DNA of 18,446 nt from JBQTII01 sp052388275 (GCA_052388275.1 JBQTII010000128.1:1-18446); one strand, 5' to 3'. Counted from the stretch's first letter, positions 7,116 through 14,118 are shown. Notes: generated from the sequence alone by a model not told the origin. Numbers and translations: made by a program.

Positions 7116-7448
7116 TTAGAACTCGGCGCCGAGCCGGCGGGCTGAACGGGCCCGCTGGCGCGCCGTCCGCAACCGGCGCAGCCGCTTGACCAGCATCGGA
7201 TCGTGGGCGAGCGCCTGTGGGTGATCGATCAGAGCGTTGAGAATCTGGTAGTACCGGTTCGCCGACATGTCGAACAATTCGCGGACGGCCTGCTCCTTGG
7301 CCCCGGCGTAACGCCACCACTGACGCTCGAAGGCAAGGATCTCGCGATCCCGTTCGGTGAGACGTCCATCCACGAACTCGGCACTCGCGACGACCTCGAC
7401 GGGCCCGCCGTCCTGGGGGGCAGTCATCGCAGCGGCCGCAACATCCAT
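7116..7448 (-). CDS. DUF3263 family protein
   Basis: A 110-residue protein that fits DUF3263: LTERDREILAFERQWWRYAG, then EQAVRELFDMSANRYYQIL and ALIDHPQALAHDPMLVKRL. The middle part resembles a helix-turn-helix (residues about 55-80), so it may bind DNA. The ATG at 7448 is preceded by GGAGGA at an ideal distance, which fixes the start. Its stop lies 14 nt before the likely start of the virR-like gene. The pair is conserved as neighbours in mycobacteria, so a shared role in the cell envelope is inferred. The C-terminus is Arg-rich. Confidence 0.9.
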   Translation of the reverse strand: MDVAAAAMTAPQDGGPVEVVASAEFVDGRLTERDREILAFERQWWRYAGAKEQAVRELFDMSANRYYQILNALIDHPQALAHDPMLVKRLRRLRTARQRARSARRLGAEF

Positions 7449-7492
7449 GGACGTCCTCCGAAACACCGGTCAAGTGGCGAGATCTCCACGCC

Positions 7493-7527
7493 ATCGTACG
7501 CGGCGAATCACAGCTGTGTCATTCGCC
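7493..7527 (-). promoter_or_regulatory. Promoter of the DUF3263-virR unit overlapped by a palindrome
   Basis: On the minus strand TGACAC (7516-7521), a 17-bp spacer and TACGAT (7493-7498) form a plausible housekeeping promoter 45 bp before the ATG. Over the -35 region lies a perfect CACAGCTGTG palindrome (7509-7518) flanked by GGCGAAT (7502-7508) and ATTCGCC (7521-7527), which are themselves inverted repeats. A bound regulator there would contact the -35 element. Confidence 0.45.
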
Positions 7528-7641
7528 TGGGGGTGTCCCCGGCGTCAGGATTGCATACCGGCCTGCGACTGGCGCGGAGCTGTGCGGACATCCCCGCCGT
7601 GGCTGCGCAGAACCCGGCGGCGGATCGCCTCCGCACGTGAC

Positions 7642-7674
7642 TGAGCCCGCCACCGCGATGCGGTGACGGGCTCA
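7642..7674 (-). terminator. Strong hairpin terminator after the LPXTG gene
   Basis: TGAGCCCG/CGGGCTCA form the outer stem and CCACCGC/GCGGTG the inner stem, with a tight loop. Together they make about 14 pairs starting 38 bp beyond the LPXTG stop codon. No long T-run follows, as is common in high-GC actinobacteria. Confidence 0.75.
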
Positions 7675-7712
7675 GCTCCACGTTCAGTGGGTCCAAGACC
7701 CGGGTGTCTGAA

Positions 7713-8348
7713 TCAGGCACCCATGCCGTTGCGACGACGGGTCACCAGGGTGACACCGGTGCCGGCGGCGGCCAGGCCCGCGCAGAGCAGCATGGCGGTC
7801 ATGTTGGCGTTGCCACCGGTGTGGGGCAGTGCGCCAGCCTTCGCGGCCCGCTTCTCGGCGACCTTCTTCTTGATCGCGCCCTTGACCTGCTCCTTCTGCG
7901 AGCCGGTCAGCCCACCGAGGATCCGGTCCAGGCCCAGCTCGTCGACGATGTCGTCGAGGTCGATGATGTCGTTGAGCTTGAGCTCCTTGACGACACCGCG
8001 CAGGTCCAGCTCGTCGACGACCTCAGCGAGGTCGATCTCCAGCACGTCGTCGCCCAGCAGGCCCTCGAGGAGGCCCTCGGTGGCGTCGAAGTCGGTCACG
8101 TCGGAGGTGCTGACCTCGTCGGCGGCCGGGCCGGCCACGGGGACGTCGGCGAGCACGTCACCCAGGACGCCCTCGGTGACGATCTCCAGGACGCCCTCGA
8201 CCGGGGTGCCGGCGAGCAGGCCGTCCACGATCTCCAGGTCGACGGGCAGGTCAGCGGCAGATGCGGTACCGGCGAACGCGATGCCCAGCGGCATGGCGAT
8301 GACGGCAGCAGCGGCGACGACGGCGGTGCGGGTACGGAAAGCAGACAT
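7713..8348 (-). CDS. LPXTG-anchored acidic surface protein
   Basis: A 211-residue secreted wall protein. Residues 1 to about 31 are a signal peptide (basic start, AVVAAAAVIAMPLGIAFAG, then an Ala-rich cleavage region). The mature part is acidic and rich in Leu, Ile, Val and Asp, and contains two close copies of a decamer, IDLAEVVDEL and IDLDDIVDEL. A basic stretch (GSQKEQVKGAIKKKVAEKRA) precedes the sorting signal: LPHTG near residue 174, a hydrophobic span (MTAMLLCAGLAAAGTGVTLV) and a final RRRNGMGA. Sortase would cleave after Thr and attach the protein to peptidoglycan. No sortase gene is nearby. The ATG at 8348 follows an AGGGGG-type site; the frame stays open upstream, but that part covers the structured leader. 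The biological role is not recognisable. Confidence 0.87.
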   Translation of the reverse strand: MSAFRTRTAVVAAAAVIAMPLGIAFAGTASAADLPVDLEIVDGLLAGTPVEGVLEIVTEGVLGDVLADVPVAGPAADEVSTSDVTDFDATEGLLEGLLGDDVLEIDLAEVVDELDLRGVVKELKLNDIIDLDDIVDELGLDRILGGLTGSQKEQVKGAIKKKVAEKRAAKAGALPHTGGNANMTAMLLCAGLAAAGTGVTLVTRRRNGMGA

Positions 8349-8386
8349 GATGATGATCCCCCTGGTAAGTGATGTGAGTGATTGTC

Positions 8387-8449
8387 GATGCACCTGCCAC
8401 GAACCGGGCAACCCCCCAGCCGCCAGTTCGTGAACCCCTGCGGTGCATC
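8387..8449 (-). promoter_or_regulatory. Two-stem structured leader of the LPXTG gene
   Basis: The outer arms GATGCACC (8387-8394) and GGTGCATC (8442-8449) and the inner arms CACGAAC (8398-8404) and GTTCGTG (8426-8432) are all perfect complements. They enclose an asymmetric internal loop (3 and 9 nt) and a 21-nt G-rich apical loop on the minus strand. The structure ends 38 nt before the ATG. This could be a regulatory RNA or protein-binding leader; it does not match a riboswitch class I can name. Confidence 0.5.
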
Positions 8450-8505
8450 TTGTGTTGTCCCGCTTGAGACGCCGGTGGTTCACCATCGGTTCCCAGGCTT
8501 TACCA

Positions 8506-8542
8506 AGTGACGTTGAGCAGGACACGAGTGACGTTGCGTCAC
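8506..8542. repeat. Direct 10-mers with 21-bp period, plus hairpin, upstream of the LPXTG gene
   Basis: AGTGACGTTG occurs at 8506-8515 and again at 8527-8536, exactly 21 bp apart, so both would face the same side of the helix. The second copy belongs to a perfect GTGACG/CGTCAC hairpin (8528-8533, 8537-8542) just after the stop of the TlpA-like gene. The pair looks like a tandem regulator site; the hairpin may also end the upstream transcript. Confidence 0.4.
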
Positions 8543-8547
8543 TGTTT

Positions 8548-9174
8548 TCAGGGTCGTTCCGCCAGGATTTGCTCCACCAGACCCCGGAATGTCGCAGTCG
8601 TGCTCGGCCCGACAATGCGGGCGGCGACCCGACCGGTGCGGTCCAACACGAGGGTGCTGGGGATTGCCCGGGGGGGTAGCGAGGTCCGAAATGTGAGCTG
8701 CAGGCTGCCGTCAGGGTCGCGCAGGCTCGGATAGGTGATCCCGAAGCGGCGCTCGAAGGCCTCTGCCGCGCCGGCCGCGTCGTCTCGGGTGTTCAGGCCG
8801 AGGAACTGCACGTCCTCGCCGGCAAAACCCGCCCACGCCTGCTGTAGGTCGGGGGCTTCTTTGCGGCAGGGCGCGCACCAGGATCCCCAGACGTTGATCA
8901 GCACCACCTTGCCGCGCAGGGTCGCGACATCGAGAGTGTTCCCGCCGATCAGCGGGCCGGTCAGCGCGACCGGCTCGCCGCGATCAGCGGCCGGAGTGAT
9001 CGTGACGGTGCCCGTACCGGAGATGAACGCACGGTCGTCGATCCCGCCGCTCACGCTGCCGGACTCACCGCACCCACTCAGCACCGCGACGGCGGTGAGC
9101 AGCGCCCAGCTGCCCGCGCCTCGCGGGAGCCTGCTTAAGCGCCCCGCACTGTTCCTTCCGAAAAGCTTGCTCAC
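8548..9174 (-). CDS. TlpA/ResA-like thiol-disulfide lipoprotein
   Basis: A 208-residue thioredoxin-fold protein. The N-terminus has a basic start and a hydrophobic stretch ending in a lipobox, LSGC with C35, so the mature protein should be a membrane-anchored lipoprotein outside the cytoplasm. The redox motif is WCAPC (C100, C103) in INVWGSWCAPCRKEAP, and the cis-proline is in RAIPSTLVLD. This is the TlpA/ResA group, which reduces disulfides in apocytochrome c or other exported proteins. No cytochrome-c maturation genes are adjacent in this window. The GTG at 9174 has a GGAGG site 4 nt upstream. The LPXTG gene follows on the same strand after 199 bp of regulatory-looking sequence, so the two are probably separate units. 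Confidence 0.93.
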   Translation of the reverse strand: MSKLFGRNSAGRLSRLPRGAGSWALLTAVAVLSGCGESGSVSGGIDDRAFISGTGTVTITPAADRGEPVALTGPLIGGNTLDVATLRGKVVLINVWGSWCAPCRKEAPDLQQAWAGFAGEDVQFLGLNTRDDAAGAAEAFERRFGITYPSLRDPDGSLQLTFRTSLPPRAIPSTLVLDRTGRVAARIVGPSTTATFRGLVEQILAERP

Positions 9175-9626
9175 GGCCCTCCAGGTGCGTCGCGAACCGA
9201 AGTCAGATCGGCGTCGCCATGGTAGGCCGAGGGATCAGCTCAGAACGTCGTCGCCCATCGGCGGTTGCGCTGAGCCGGAATCAAGGGGCGGGTGGCGCCG
9301 GCGGCGCGGCATTCACAGTTGGGTTGGGGGGTGGCTAGCACGGGTACCGCGGCGCTGCTCGCGCTGCTCAGAGTCCCCCGACCCGCGTGCCGAACCCGGC
9401 GGGCGAACTCGCGGATCCGGCGCATCGAAACTCCCTGACCTCGTGGCTGACCAACTCGGGACCAGCTGCTACCCGGATTACGCATTCAGACGCAATCCGG
9501 AAACGTCCGGTTCCGCACGAAGCGTGGCATCTGTGGGCCCGCGAGCGGTGGATCGGCACACCGAGCATCCGCTATATCCCCCTGGTCACCCGGACGGTCC
9601 CGGTGCGGCTCTGCAAGGATCCGAAC
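9175..9626. other. Divergent intergenic region between the TlpA-like and DUF1015 genes
   Basis: 452 bp without a confident gene. Besides the possible small frame at 9240-9425, it holds an inverted repeat with arms CCGGATT (9473-9479) and AATCCGG (9494-9500) and a 14-nt centre. A TATATC that might serve as a -10 element for the DUF1015 gene lies near 9572. No tRNA or insertion-sequence fragment was seen. Confidence 0.5.
9240..9425 (-). CDS. Possible small protein upstream of the TlpA-like gene
   Basis: A 61-codon frame whose ATG at 9425 has GGGAG 7 nt upstream and which ends 65 bp before the TlpA-like start. It begins with an Arg-rich stretch (MRRIREFARRVRHAG), then SSASSAAVPVLATP, then a segment with two cysteines (NCECRAAG). 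I recognise no family. The ribosome binding site and position speak for it; shortness and chance opening in high-GC DNA speak against it. Confidence 0.25.
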   Translation of the reverse strand: MRRIREFARRVRHAGRGTLSSASSAAVPVLATPQPNCECRAAGATRPLIPAQRNRRWATTF

Positions 9627-10841
9627 ATGCCTGCTCTGCACCCCTTCCCCGGGATCCGCTACGCCGATGACGACCTCGCCGCGCTCACCGCGCCCCCCTA
9701 CGACGTGATCGACGCGCAGGAGCGGGCCGCCCTGGCCGCCCAGCACCGGCACAACGTCGTCGCGATCGACCTGCCCGTCGCCGACGGTGATGGCGGCGGG
9801 GATGCCTACGCCGCAGCGGCAAAGACGTGGGAGCGCTGGCGGGCCATCGGCGTGCTGATCGAGGACGCACCCTCGCTCTACCCCTACCGGATGACGTTCA
9901 CCGACGAGACCGGGACGGCGCGCTCGACGCTGGGGGTCCTGGGCGCCCTCGGGATCGACGCGCAGGCGCGGGCCGACGTCCTGCCGCATGAGCACACCAC
10001 CCCGAAGGCGCATAGCGACCGGTTGCAGTTGCTGCGCTCGACGCAGGCCAATCTGTCCGCGATCTGGGGTTTGTCGCTGACGGCGGGACTGACCGCACTG
10101 ATCGACCTCGAACGTGCCGAGGTCCTGGGCAGCTGGCGGGACCCGGAAGGGATCGGCCACGAGCTCTGGCGCCTGGACGACCCGGCGACCACCAAGGCGC
10201 TGACGGAGGCGATCGGGGCCAACCCGCTGGTGATCGCCGACGGCCACCACCGCTACTCGACCGCTCTGAGCTATGCCGACGAGGCGGGCGCTCCGCCCGG
10301 GGCGGACGCGACCTTATGCCTGGTGGTCGAGCTCGACCACGACCAGCTCACGGTCGCCCCGATTCACCGGCTCATCTCCGGCCTGCCGCCGGAGGCGGAC
10401 CTGGCCGGCGCACTGGCTGCCGACTTCGAGGTTGGCGCGCTCGAGCCGCTGCCCGGCGCCGACGTGGTCTCCCGGCTGGTCACCGACGGCGCGCTGGCGC
10501 TGGTGACCCCCGACGGTATGCGCCTGCTCCGTCCCCGGACCGCCCTGGGTGGGGTCGAGCCGCTGGACTCGGTGCGGGTCGCCGAGGCGGCCGGCTCCTG
10601 GCCGGCCCATGAGCTGCGTTACCAGCACGGGGTGGCGCACGCCGTAGCGGCCGTCACCGGCGGACGCGCTCAGGCAGCCATCTTGTTGCGCCCGGTGTCA
10701 GTGGAGCAGATCCGCTCGACCGCGGATGCGCGAGGTCTGATGCCACCCAAGTCCACCTTTTTCTGGCCCAAGCCCCGGACCGGCGCGGTATTCCGCGACC
10801 TGTCGATCGACGCCGAGGATCCGCCCTGTCCTAACCGGTAG
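9627..10841 (+). CDS. DUF1015 family protein
   Basis: A 404-residue protein of the DUF1015 family, which is widespread but of unknown biochemical role. Hallmarks are the opening HPFPGIRY with APPYDVID, the central HEHTTPKAHSDRLQLLR, the strongly conserved VIADGHHRYSTALSY, a VAPIHRLI segment, and the closing RGLMPPKSTFFWPKPRTG. The ATG at 9627 is chosen because AAGGA lies upstream and the family begins at just this point; the frame is open for 80 more codons upstream, but that part has no family features. It is transcribed away from the TlpA-like gene. A short hairpin CTGAC/GTCAG lies just after the stop codon (10844-10858). Confidence 0.92.
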   Translation: MPALHPFPGIRYADDDLAALTAPPYDVIDAQERAALAAQHRHNVVAIDLPVADGDGGGDAYAAAAKTWERWRAIGVLIEDAPSLYPYRMTFTDETGTARSTLGVLGALGIDAQARADVLPHEHTTPKAHSDRLQLLRSTQANLSAIWGLSLTAGLTALIDLERAEVLGSWRDPEGIGHELWRLDDPATTKALTEAIGANPLVIADGHHRYSTALSYADEAGAPPGADATLCLVVELDHDQLTVAPIHRLISGLPPEADLAGALAADFEVGALEPLPGADVVSRLVTDGALALVTPDGMRLLRPRTALGGVEPLDSVRVAEAAGSWPAHELRYQHGVAHAVAAVTGGRAQAAILLRPVSVEQIRSTADARGLMPPKSTFFWPKPRTGAVFRDLSIDAEDPPCPNR

Positions 10842-10992
10842 ATCTGACTGTTCGTCAGCGCTAGGTCGAACGGCCGATACCGATCTCAGCCGATCAGTTG
10901 GACTTGCGCCGGCGCCCTTCCTGGCCACCGAGGCGGCCCGTACCGTCGATCCCGTCGGTTCGATGACCGCGCCGCGTCCGGGGGGACGAACC

Positions 10993-11187
10993 ATGGATCT
11001 GCACGGCAACCTTCACGCTGACCTGCACGCGGGGATTCACGGCTCCCTGTTCGAGGGCAACCTTCCTCCGCAGACGCGCACCGAACCCGCCTGGCCCGGC
11101 TATGACCGCGAGCCGGCGCGCCCCGGGCGCCTGGCCGCGCTCGCCCGGGTGCTGATCCCGCGTCGTCGCCAGGTCGCGCAGGGCTGA
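10993..11187 (+). CDS. Small His-containing hypothetical protein
   Basis: A 64-residue product. Its N-terminal third has a regular pattern of Leu/Ile-His pairs (DLHGNLHADLHAGIHGSL), which might bind metal or form a short beta or amphipathic segment; the C-terminus is basic (LARVLIPRRRQVAQG). The ATG at 10993 has a GGGGGGA site 6 nt upstream; an in-frame ATG at 10963 is possible but has a poorer site. It lies 150 bp after the DUF1015 gene and is convergent with the corA remnant. I recognise no family and infer no function. Confidence 0.5.
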   Translation: MDLHGNLHADLHAGIHGSLFEGNLPPQTRTEPAWPGYDREPARPGRLAALARVLIPRRRQVAQG

Positions 11188-11203
11188 CGCCCTCCGGTTT
11201 CGC

Positions 11204-11400
11204 TCACAGCCAGTGGTTGCGGCGAAATGAGCGATAGAGCAAGCCGCAGGTGCCGCCGATGATCGCCAACACCATCGGGTAGCCGAACTGCCACTCCAGT
11301 TCGGGCATGTGGTCGAAGTTCATCCCGTAGATCCCCGCGATGGCAGTGGGAACCAGCGCGATCGCGGCCCAGGCGTCGCAGGGTGACTGACGCCAGATCA
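11204..11400 (-). pseudogene. 3' remnant of a CorA-type Mg2+ transporter gene
   Basis: The minus strand reads AWAAIALVPTAIAGIYGMNF, then DHMPELEWQFGYPMVLAI and ends YRSFRRNHWL-stop. This is the two-helix C-terminal membrane region of CorA, with the signature GMN tripeptide that forms the selectivity loop. Only about 60 codons survive. Just upstream the frame becomes unrelated (LIWRQSPCD instead of the usual helix), and a terminator for the cold-shock gene begins at 11407, leaving no room for the 250-residue cytoplasmic part. There is no start codon or ribosome binding site, so I read it as a deletion remnant. Confidence 0.8.
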
Positions 11401-11406
11401 GCGAGC

Positions 11407-11438
11407 GGGGCTGCCCCCAGGTCTTGGCGGGCAGCCCC
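11407..11438 (-). terminator. Terminator of the second cold-shock gene
   Basis: GGGGCTGCCC (11407-11416) and GGGCAGCCCC (11429-11438) form a perfect 10-bp stem with a 12-nt loop, starting 15 bp beyond the cold-shock stop codon. It abuts the broken 5' edge of the corA remnant. Confidence 0.8.
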
Positions 11439-11453
11439 GAAACTCGTGGTGGA

Positions 11454-11654
11454 TCAGATCGGACGGACGTTTTCCGCCTGCATGCCCTTCTGGCCCTGCG
11501 TCATGTCAAACTCCACGCGCTGGTTCTCATCCAGCGTGCGGTAGCCATCGACCAGGATGGCGGAGTGGTGGACGAATACGTCGTCGTGGCCCTCAACCGC
11601 GATGAAGCCGAAGCCCTTTTCGCCGTTGAACCACTTCACGGTGCCTTGCGTCAT
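11454..11654 (-). CDS. Cold-shock protein (CspA family), second copy
   Basis: A 66-residue cold-shock domain, the same length as the copy at 1210-1410 and very similar: GTVKWFNGEKGFGFI with RNP-1 and DVFVHHSAI with RNP-2. It differs mainly in the C-terminal half (FDMTQGQKGMQAENVRPI). It would act as an RNA chaperone. The ATG at 11654 follows GAGGAA, and a strong hairpin terminator lies right after the stop codon, so it is a single-gene unit. The 5' leader is probably long, as is common for cold-shock genes, but no cold-box motif could be fixed. Confidence 0.96.
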   Translation of the reverse strand: MTQGTVKWFNGEKGFGFIAVEGHDDVFVHHSAILVDGYRTLDENQRVEFDMTQGQKGMQAENVRPI

Positions 11655-11889
11655 GGGTATTCCTCGTTCTCGTTGCGCATCGTCGACGTTCGGAGTTGCA
11701 CCGGCTCAACTGGCCGTGCCGGGCGACGTCACGATCGATGCCTTACGCCCTAGCGGTGTTCACAATCCGCGGACGTCGGGTAACGGGCGAGGACCTACAT
11801 ACACTGCAACGCCCCCAGGCTACCTCGGATCGAGGCCCCGGAAACCCATCCCGGTCCCGCCGAGCCGGCTCGGCGTTTACGCTGCGTCG

Positions 11890-12462
11890 GTGGCCGACGT
11901 ACCGACGCTGAGCACTGAGCGCCTGCTGTTGCGCGGCTGGCGCCCGAGCGACCGGGTGCCGTTCGCCACCCTCAATGCCAACCCTGCGGTGTTGGAGTTC
12001 ATGCCGTACGGCCCGCTGTCCGGGGCGGCGAGCGATGCCTGGATCGAGCGGATCGAGGCGCACTGGGCCGAGTACGGCTACGGGCTCTTCGCCGTCGAGG
12101 TGGTGGGCGGGCCGGCGTTCATCGGGTACGTGGGCCTGGCGAACTCCCGCTTCGACGCGCATTTCACCCCCGCCGTCGAGGTCGGCTGGCGCCTGACCCG
12201 CTCCGCCTGGGGCCACGGCTACGCCACCGAGGCTGCCCGCGCCGCGGTCCGCTTCGGCTACGACGTCGCGGGTCTTGGGGAGATCATGAGCTGGACCGCG
12301 TCGAGGAATCTGCGCTCGAGGGCGGTGATGGAGCGCATCGGACTGCGTCACGACGTGGCCGGGGACTTCGAGCACCCCGGGGTCGCCGAGGGTCACGTCC
12401 TGCGCCCGCACGTGCTCTATCGCTTTCCTTCCGCGGCGGCACTGCCCGGCCTCGGCCGGTGA
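11890..12462 (+). CDS. GNAT family N-acetyltransferase (RimJ/RimL-like)
   Basis: A 190-residue acetyltransferase of the RimJ/RimL type: LSTERLLLRGWRPSD at the N-terminus, VGLANSRF and VEVGWRLTRSAWGHGYATEA with the acetyl-CoA pyrophosphate-binding GHGYA loop, and SRAVMERIGL near the end. It acetylates an amino group on a protein or small molecule; the acceptor is not predictable. The GTG at 11890 begins the domain directly. It has no ribosome binding site, but TACGCT lies 7 nt upstream and could be a -10 element, so a leaderless mRNA is likely. Its stop is only 8 bp from the stop of the convergent amidohydrolase gene. Confidence 0.9.
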   Translation: MADVPTLSTERLLLRGWRPSDRVPFATLNANPAVLEFMPYGPLSGAASDAWIERIEAHWAEYGYGLFAVEVVGGPAFIGYVGLANSRFDAHFTPAVEVGWRLTRSAWGHGYATEAARAAVRFGYDVAGLGEIMSWTASRNLRSRAVMERIGLRHDVAGDFEHPGVAEGHVLRPHVLYRFPSAAALPGLGR

Positions 12463-12470
12463 ACTCCCCT

Positions 12471-13688
12471 TCATGGGGCGCCCAGCAGTGAGCGAAGCGC
12501 GGCGGCGAGGGCGGCCGCGCCGGCCTCCGCGTCCGCATCCTCGATCTGCTCGTGGGGTGAATGCGAAACCCCGGTGGGGTTACGGACGAACAGCATCGCG
12601 GCCCGGACGTGTTCCTTGAGCACGCCCGCATCATGACCGGCGCCGGTGCCGAGCACCGGGGCGTCGCCGAGCACCTGCGCCAGGCCATCCCGAAGCCGGG
12701 GGTCGAAATCGACGGTGGGGCTGTAGGACTCCTGCACCACTACGGCCAGGCAGCCCTGCTCCGCCGCCAGCACGTCGGCGCGCTGCGCGATCTCGGCACG
12801 CAGTGCGTGTGCGACCACGTCCTCGGGATGACGTAGATCCAGCCAGAGGTCGACGCGGGAGGCGATGACGTTCGTACCGCCCGGAGTGGGGACGAGCCGC
12901 CCGACGGTCGCGCGCGCCCCCGAGGTCGCGCGCGCGAGGGCCTGGATCGCCACGACCAGGTGCCCAGCCGCGACCATCGGGTCCCGGCGGTCGGCCATGA
13001 GCGTCGCGCCGGCGTGATTGCCTTCGCCCTCGATGGTGATGCGCCACCGGCCGTGGCCCAGGATCGAGGAAGCGACGGCGACCGGCCGGCCGAGATCGAT
13101 CAGACCGCGGCCCTGTTCGACGTGCAGCTCGACGAAGGTGTGAATGCGATCCAAAGCCGCTGGGTCGGCCCCCAGGTGCGCCGGATCCAGACCCGCCTTG
13201 GCGGCCACCTCGGCAAAGGTTGTCCCGTCGGCGTCTTTGAGGGCGAGGGCGCGCTGTGGGGTCACGGCGCCGGTCATGAGTTGGGAGCCCAAGCACGCGA
13301 GCCCGAACCGAGAACCCTCCTCCTCCGGGAAAACTGCGATCGCCAACGGTCGGCAGAACACGGTTCCGGTTGCGACCAGTTCGTCGAGGGCGACCAACGC
13401 CGAGGCGATCCCGAGAGGGCCGTCGAAGGCCCCTCCGCCAGGTACCGAGTCGAGGTGACTGCCCGTCACGATCGCCCCGGACCGGTCCCCGCCCGGCGCG
13501 TGCCAGGCCCACAGGATCCCATTGCGGTCCTGCTCTACGTCGAGTCGGCGCTTGTCGGCGTGGGCGGTGAACCACTCGCGCAGTTCGGAATCGGCCCGCG
13601 ACCAGCCCGGGCGCGAGTAGCCGCCGCGCTTGAGGTCAGTTCCGATCGCCGCGATCTGGGCGAGCAGGGAGGTGACGGTCTCGCTCAT
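12471..13688 (-). CDS. M20-family allantoate amidohydrolase / N-carbamoylase-type Zn hydrolase
   Basis: A 405-residue metallohydrolase of the AllC/HyuC/ureidopropionase group. Metal-site motifs are GSHLDSVPGGGAFDGPLG, EEEGSRFG and ELHVEQG; later signatures are GEGNHAGATLM (dimerisation/lid domain), GTGAGHDAG and GVSHSPHE. The enzymes cleave the carbamoyl or ureido C-N bond of allantoate, N-carbamoyl amino acids or ureidopropionate; which one cannot be told without partner genes, and none is present. The ATG at 13688 gives the normal family length. The frame stays open upstream only because it runs into a tRNA-derived repeat. It marks the last backbone gene before the island. Confidence 0.92.
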   Translation of the reverse strand: MSETVTSLLAQIAAIGTDLKRGGYSRPGWSRADSELREWFTAHADKRRLDVEQDRNGILWAWHAPGGDRSGAIVTGSHLDSVPGGGAFDGPLGIASALVALDELVATGTVFCRPLAIAVFPEEEGSRFGLACLGSQLMTGAVTPQRALALKDADGTTFAEVAAKAGLDPAHLGADPAALDRIHTFVELHVEQGRGLIDLGRPVAVASSILGHGRWRITIEGEGNHAGATLMADRRDPMVAAGHLVVAIQALARATSGARATVGRLVPTPGGTNVIASRVDLWLDLRHPEDVVAHALRAEIAQRADVLAAEQGCLAVVVQESYSPTVDFDPRLRDGLAQVLGDAPVLGTGAGHDAGVLKEHVRAAMLFVRNPTGVSHSPHEQIEDADAEAGAAALAAALRSLLGAP

Positions 13689-13855
13689 CCGACCCCGCGC
13701 GCAGCTGTCCCGCGCCCACATCCGGAAGCAGCCTGGGCGGCGGTGATTCCTCCGACGCATCGCTCGACCGCGACGGCGAGAGTGTCCGAGTCCGTGCTGT
13801 CTCCTTGGCGGGCGCGACCGGCGACGAGATCGCCGACTACAGGCTGATCGTACAA

Positions 13856-13919
13856 GGCGCTGGGCTACCAGGGTCAGAGAGCCGACGCCCGGACTCGAAC
13901 CGGGAAGGGCTCGATTACA
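13856..13919 (-). repeat. Left att-like direct repeat: tRNA-Thr 3'-half remnant (copy A)
   Basis: 64 bp that match 18281-18344 with three mismatches, including an uninterrupted 47-bp identity. The repeat covers part of the anticodon loop, the T arm, the 3' acceptor strand and about 24 bp beyond the tRNA. Past the anticodon loop (13920 onward) the sequence departs from the tRNA, so this is not a complete gene. This is the pattern left when an element integrates into the 3' end of a tRNA gene. Confidence 0.88.
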
Positions 13920-14007
13920 CGGCGAGCGCGCTCCTGGCCTCACGAGCCTGCCGGGCTGTCATGGAGAGCCTCCTGGCCCGCAGGGGCACCCCTGATCGTG
14001 CGCGTTT

Positions 14008-14027
14008 CATTGACAGACCCATTGACA
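14008..14027. repeat. Tandem CATTGACA pair beside copy A
   Basis: CATTGACA occurs at 14008-14015 and 14020-14027, a 12-bp period, about 90 bp from the end of repeat A. A similarly spaced pair lies beside copy B (16627-16647). The position would suit arm-type integrase binding sites; no integrase is present to confirm it. Confidence 0.35.
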
Positions 14028-14080
14028 CCGGGCGCCGGTCAGGCCTCCAGCCCCCGGTAGTTCACGGGTCCCGTTACGGC

Positions 14081-14118
14081 AACTTCTCGTAGAACTATGC
14101 TACGCGCATAAGGAAGTT
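14081..14118 (+). promoter_or_regulatory. Nested inverted repeats at the abiE promoter
   Basis: AACTTC (14081-14086) pairs with GAAGTT (14113-14118). Inside these lie CGTAG (14088-14092) with CTACG (14100-14104), and TATGC (14096-14100) with GCATA (14106-14110). TATGCT could be the -10 element. AbiEi-type antitoxins are known to bind inverted repeats in their own promoter, so this is the likely autoregulatory operator, 32 bp before the start codon. Confidence 0.5.

Noticed and set aside
8387..8547. A cyclic di-AMP (ydaO-type) riboswitch before the LPXTG gene
   Set aside because: A GGGAACC...GGTGAA-like stretch is suggestive, but the conserved downstream module with GCTAACCTCG and the closing helix are missing, so I only report an unassigned structured leader.
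13856..13940. A second tRNA-Thr gene at copy A
   Set aside because: The sequence departs from the tRNA after the anticodon loop, with no D arm and no 5' acceptor strand, so it is only a 3'-half remnant.
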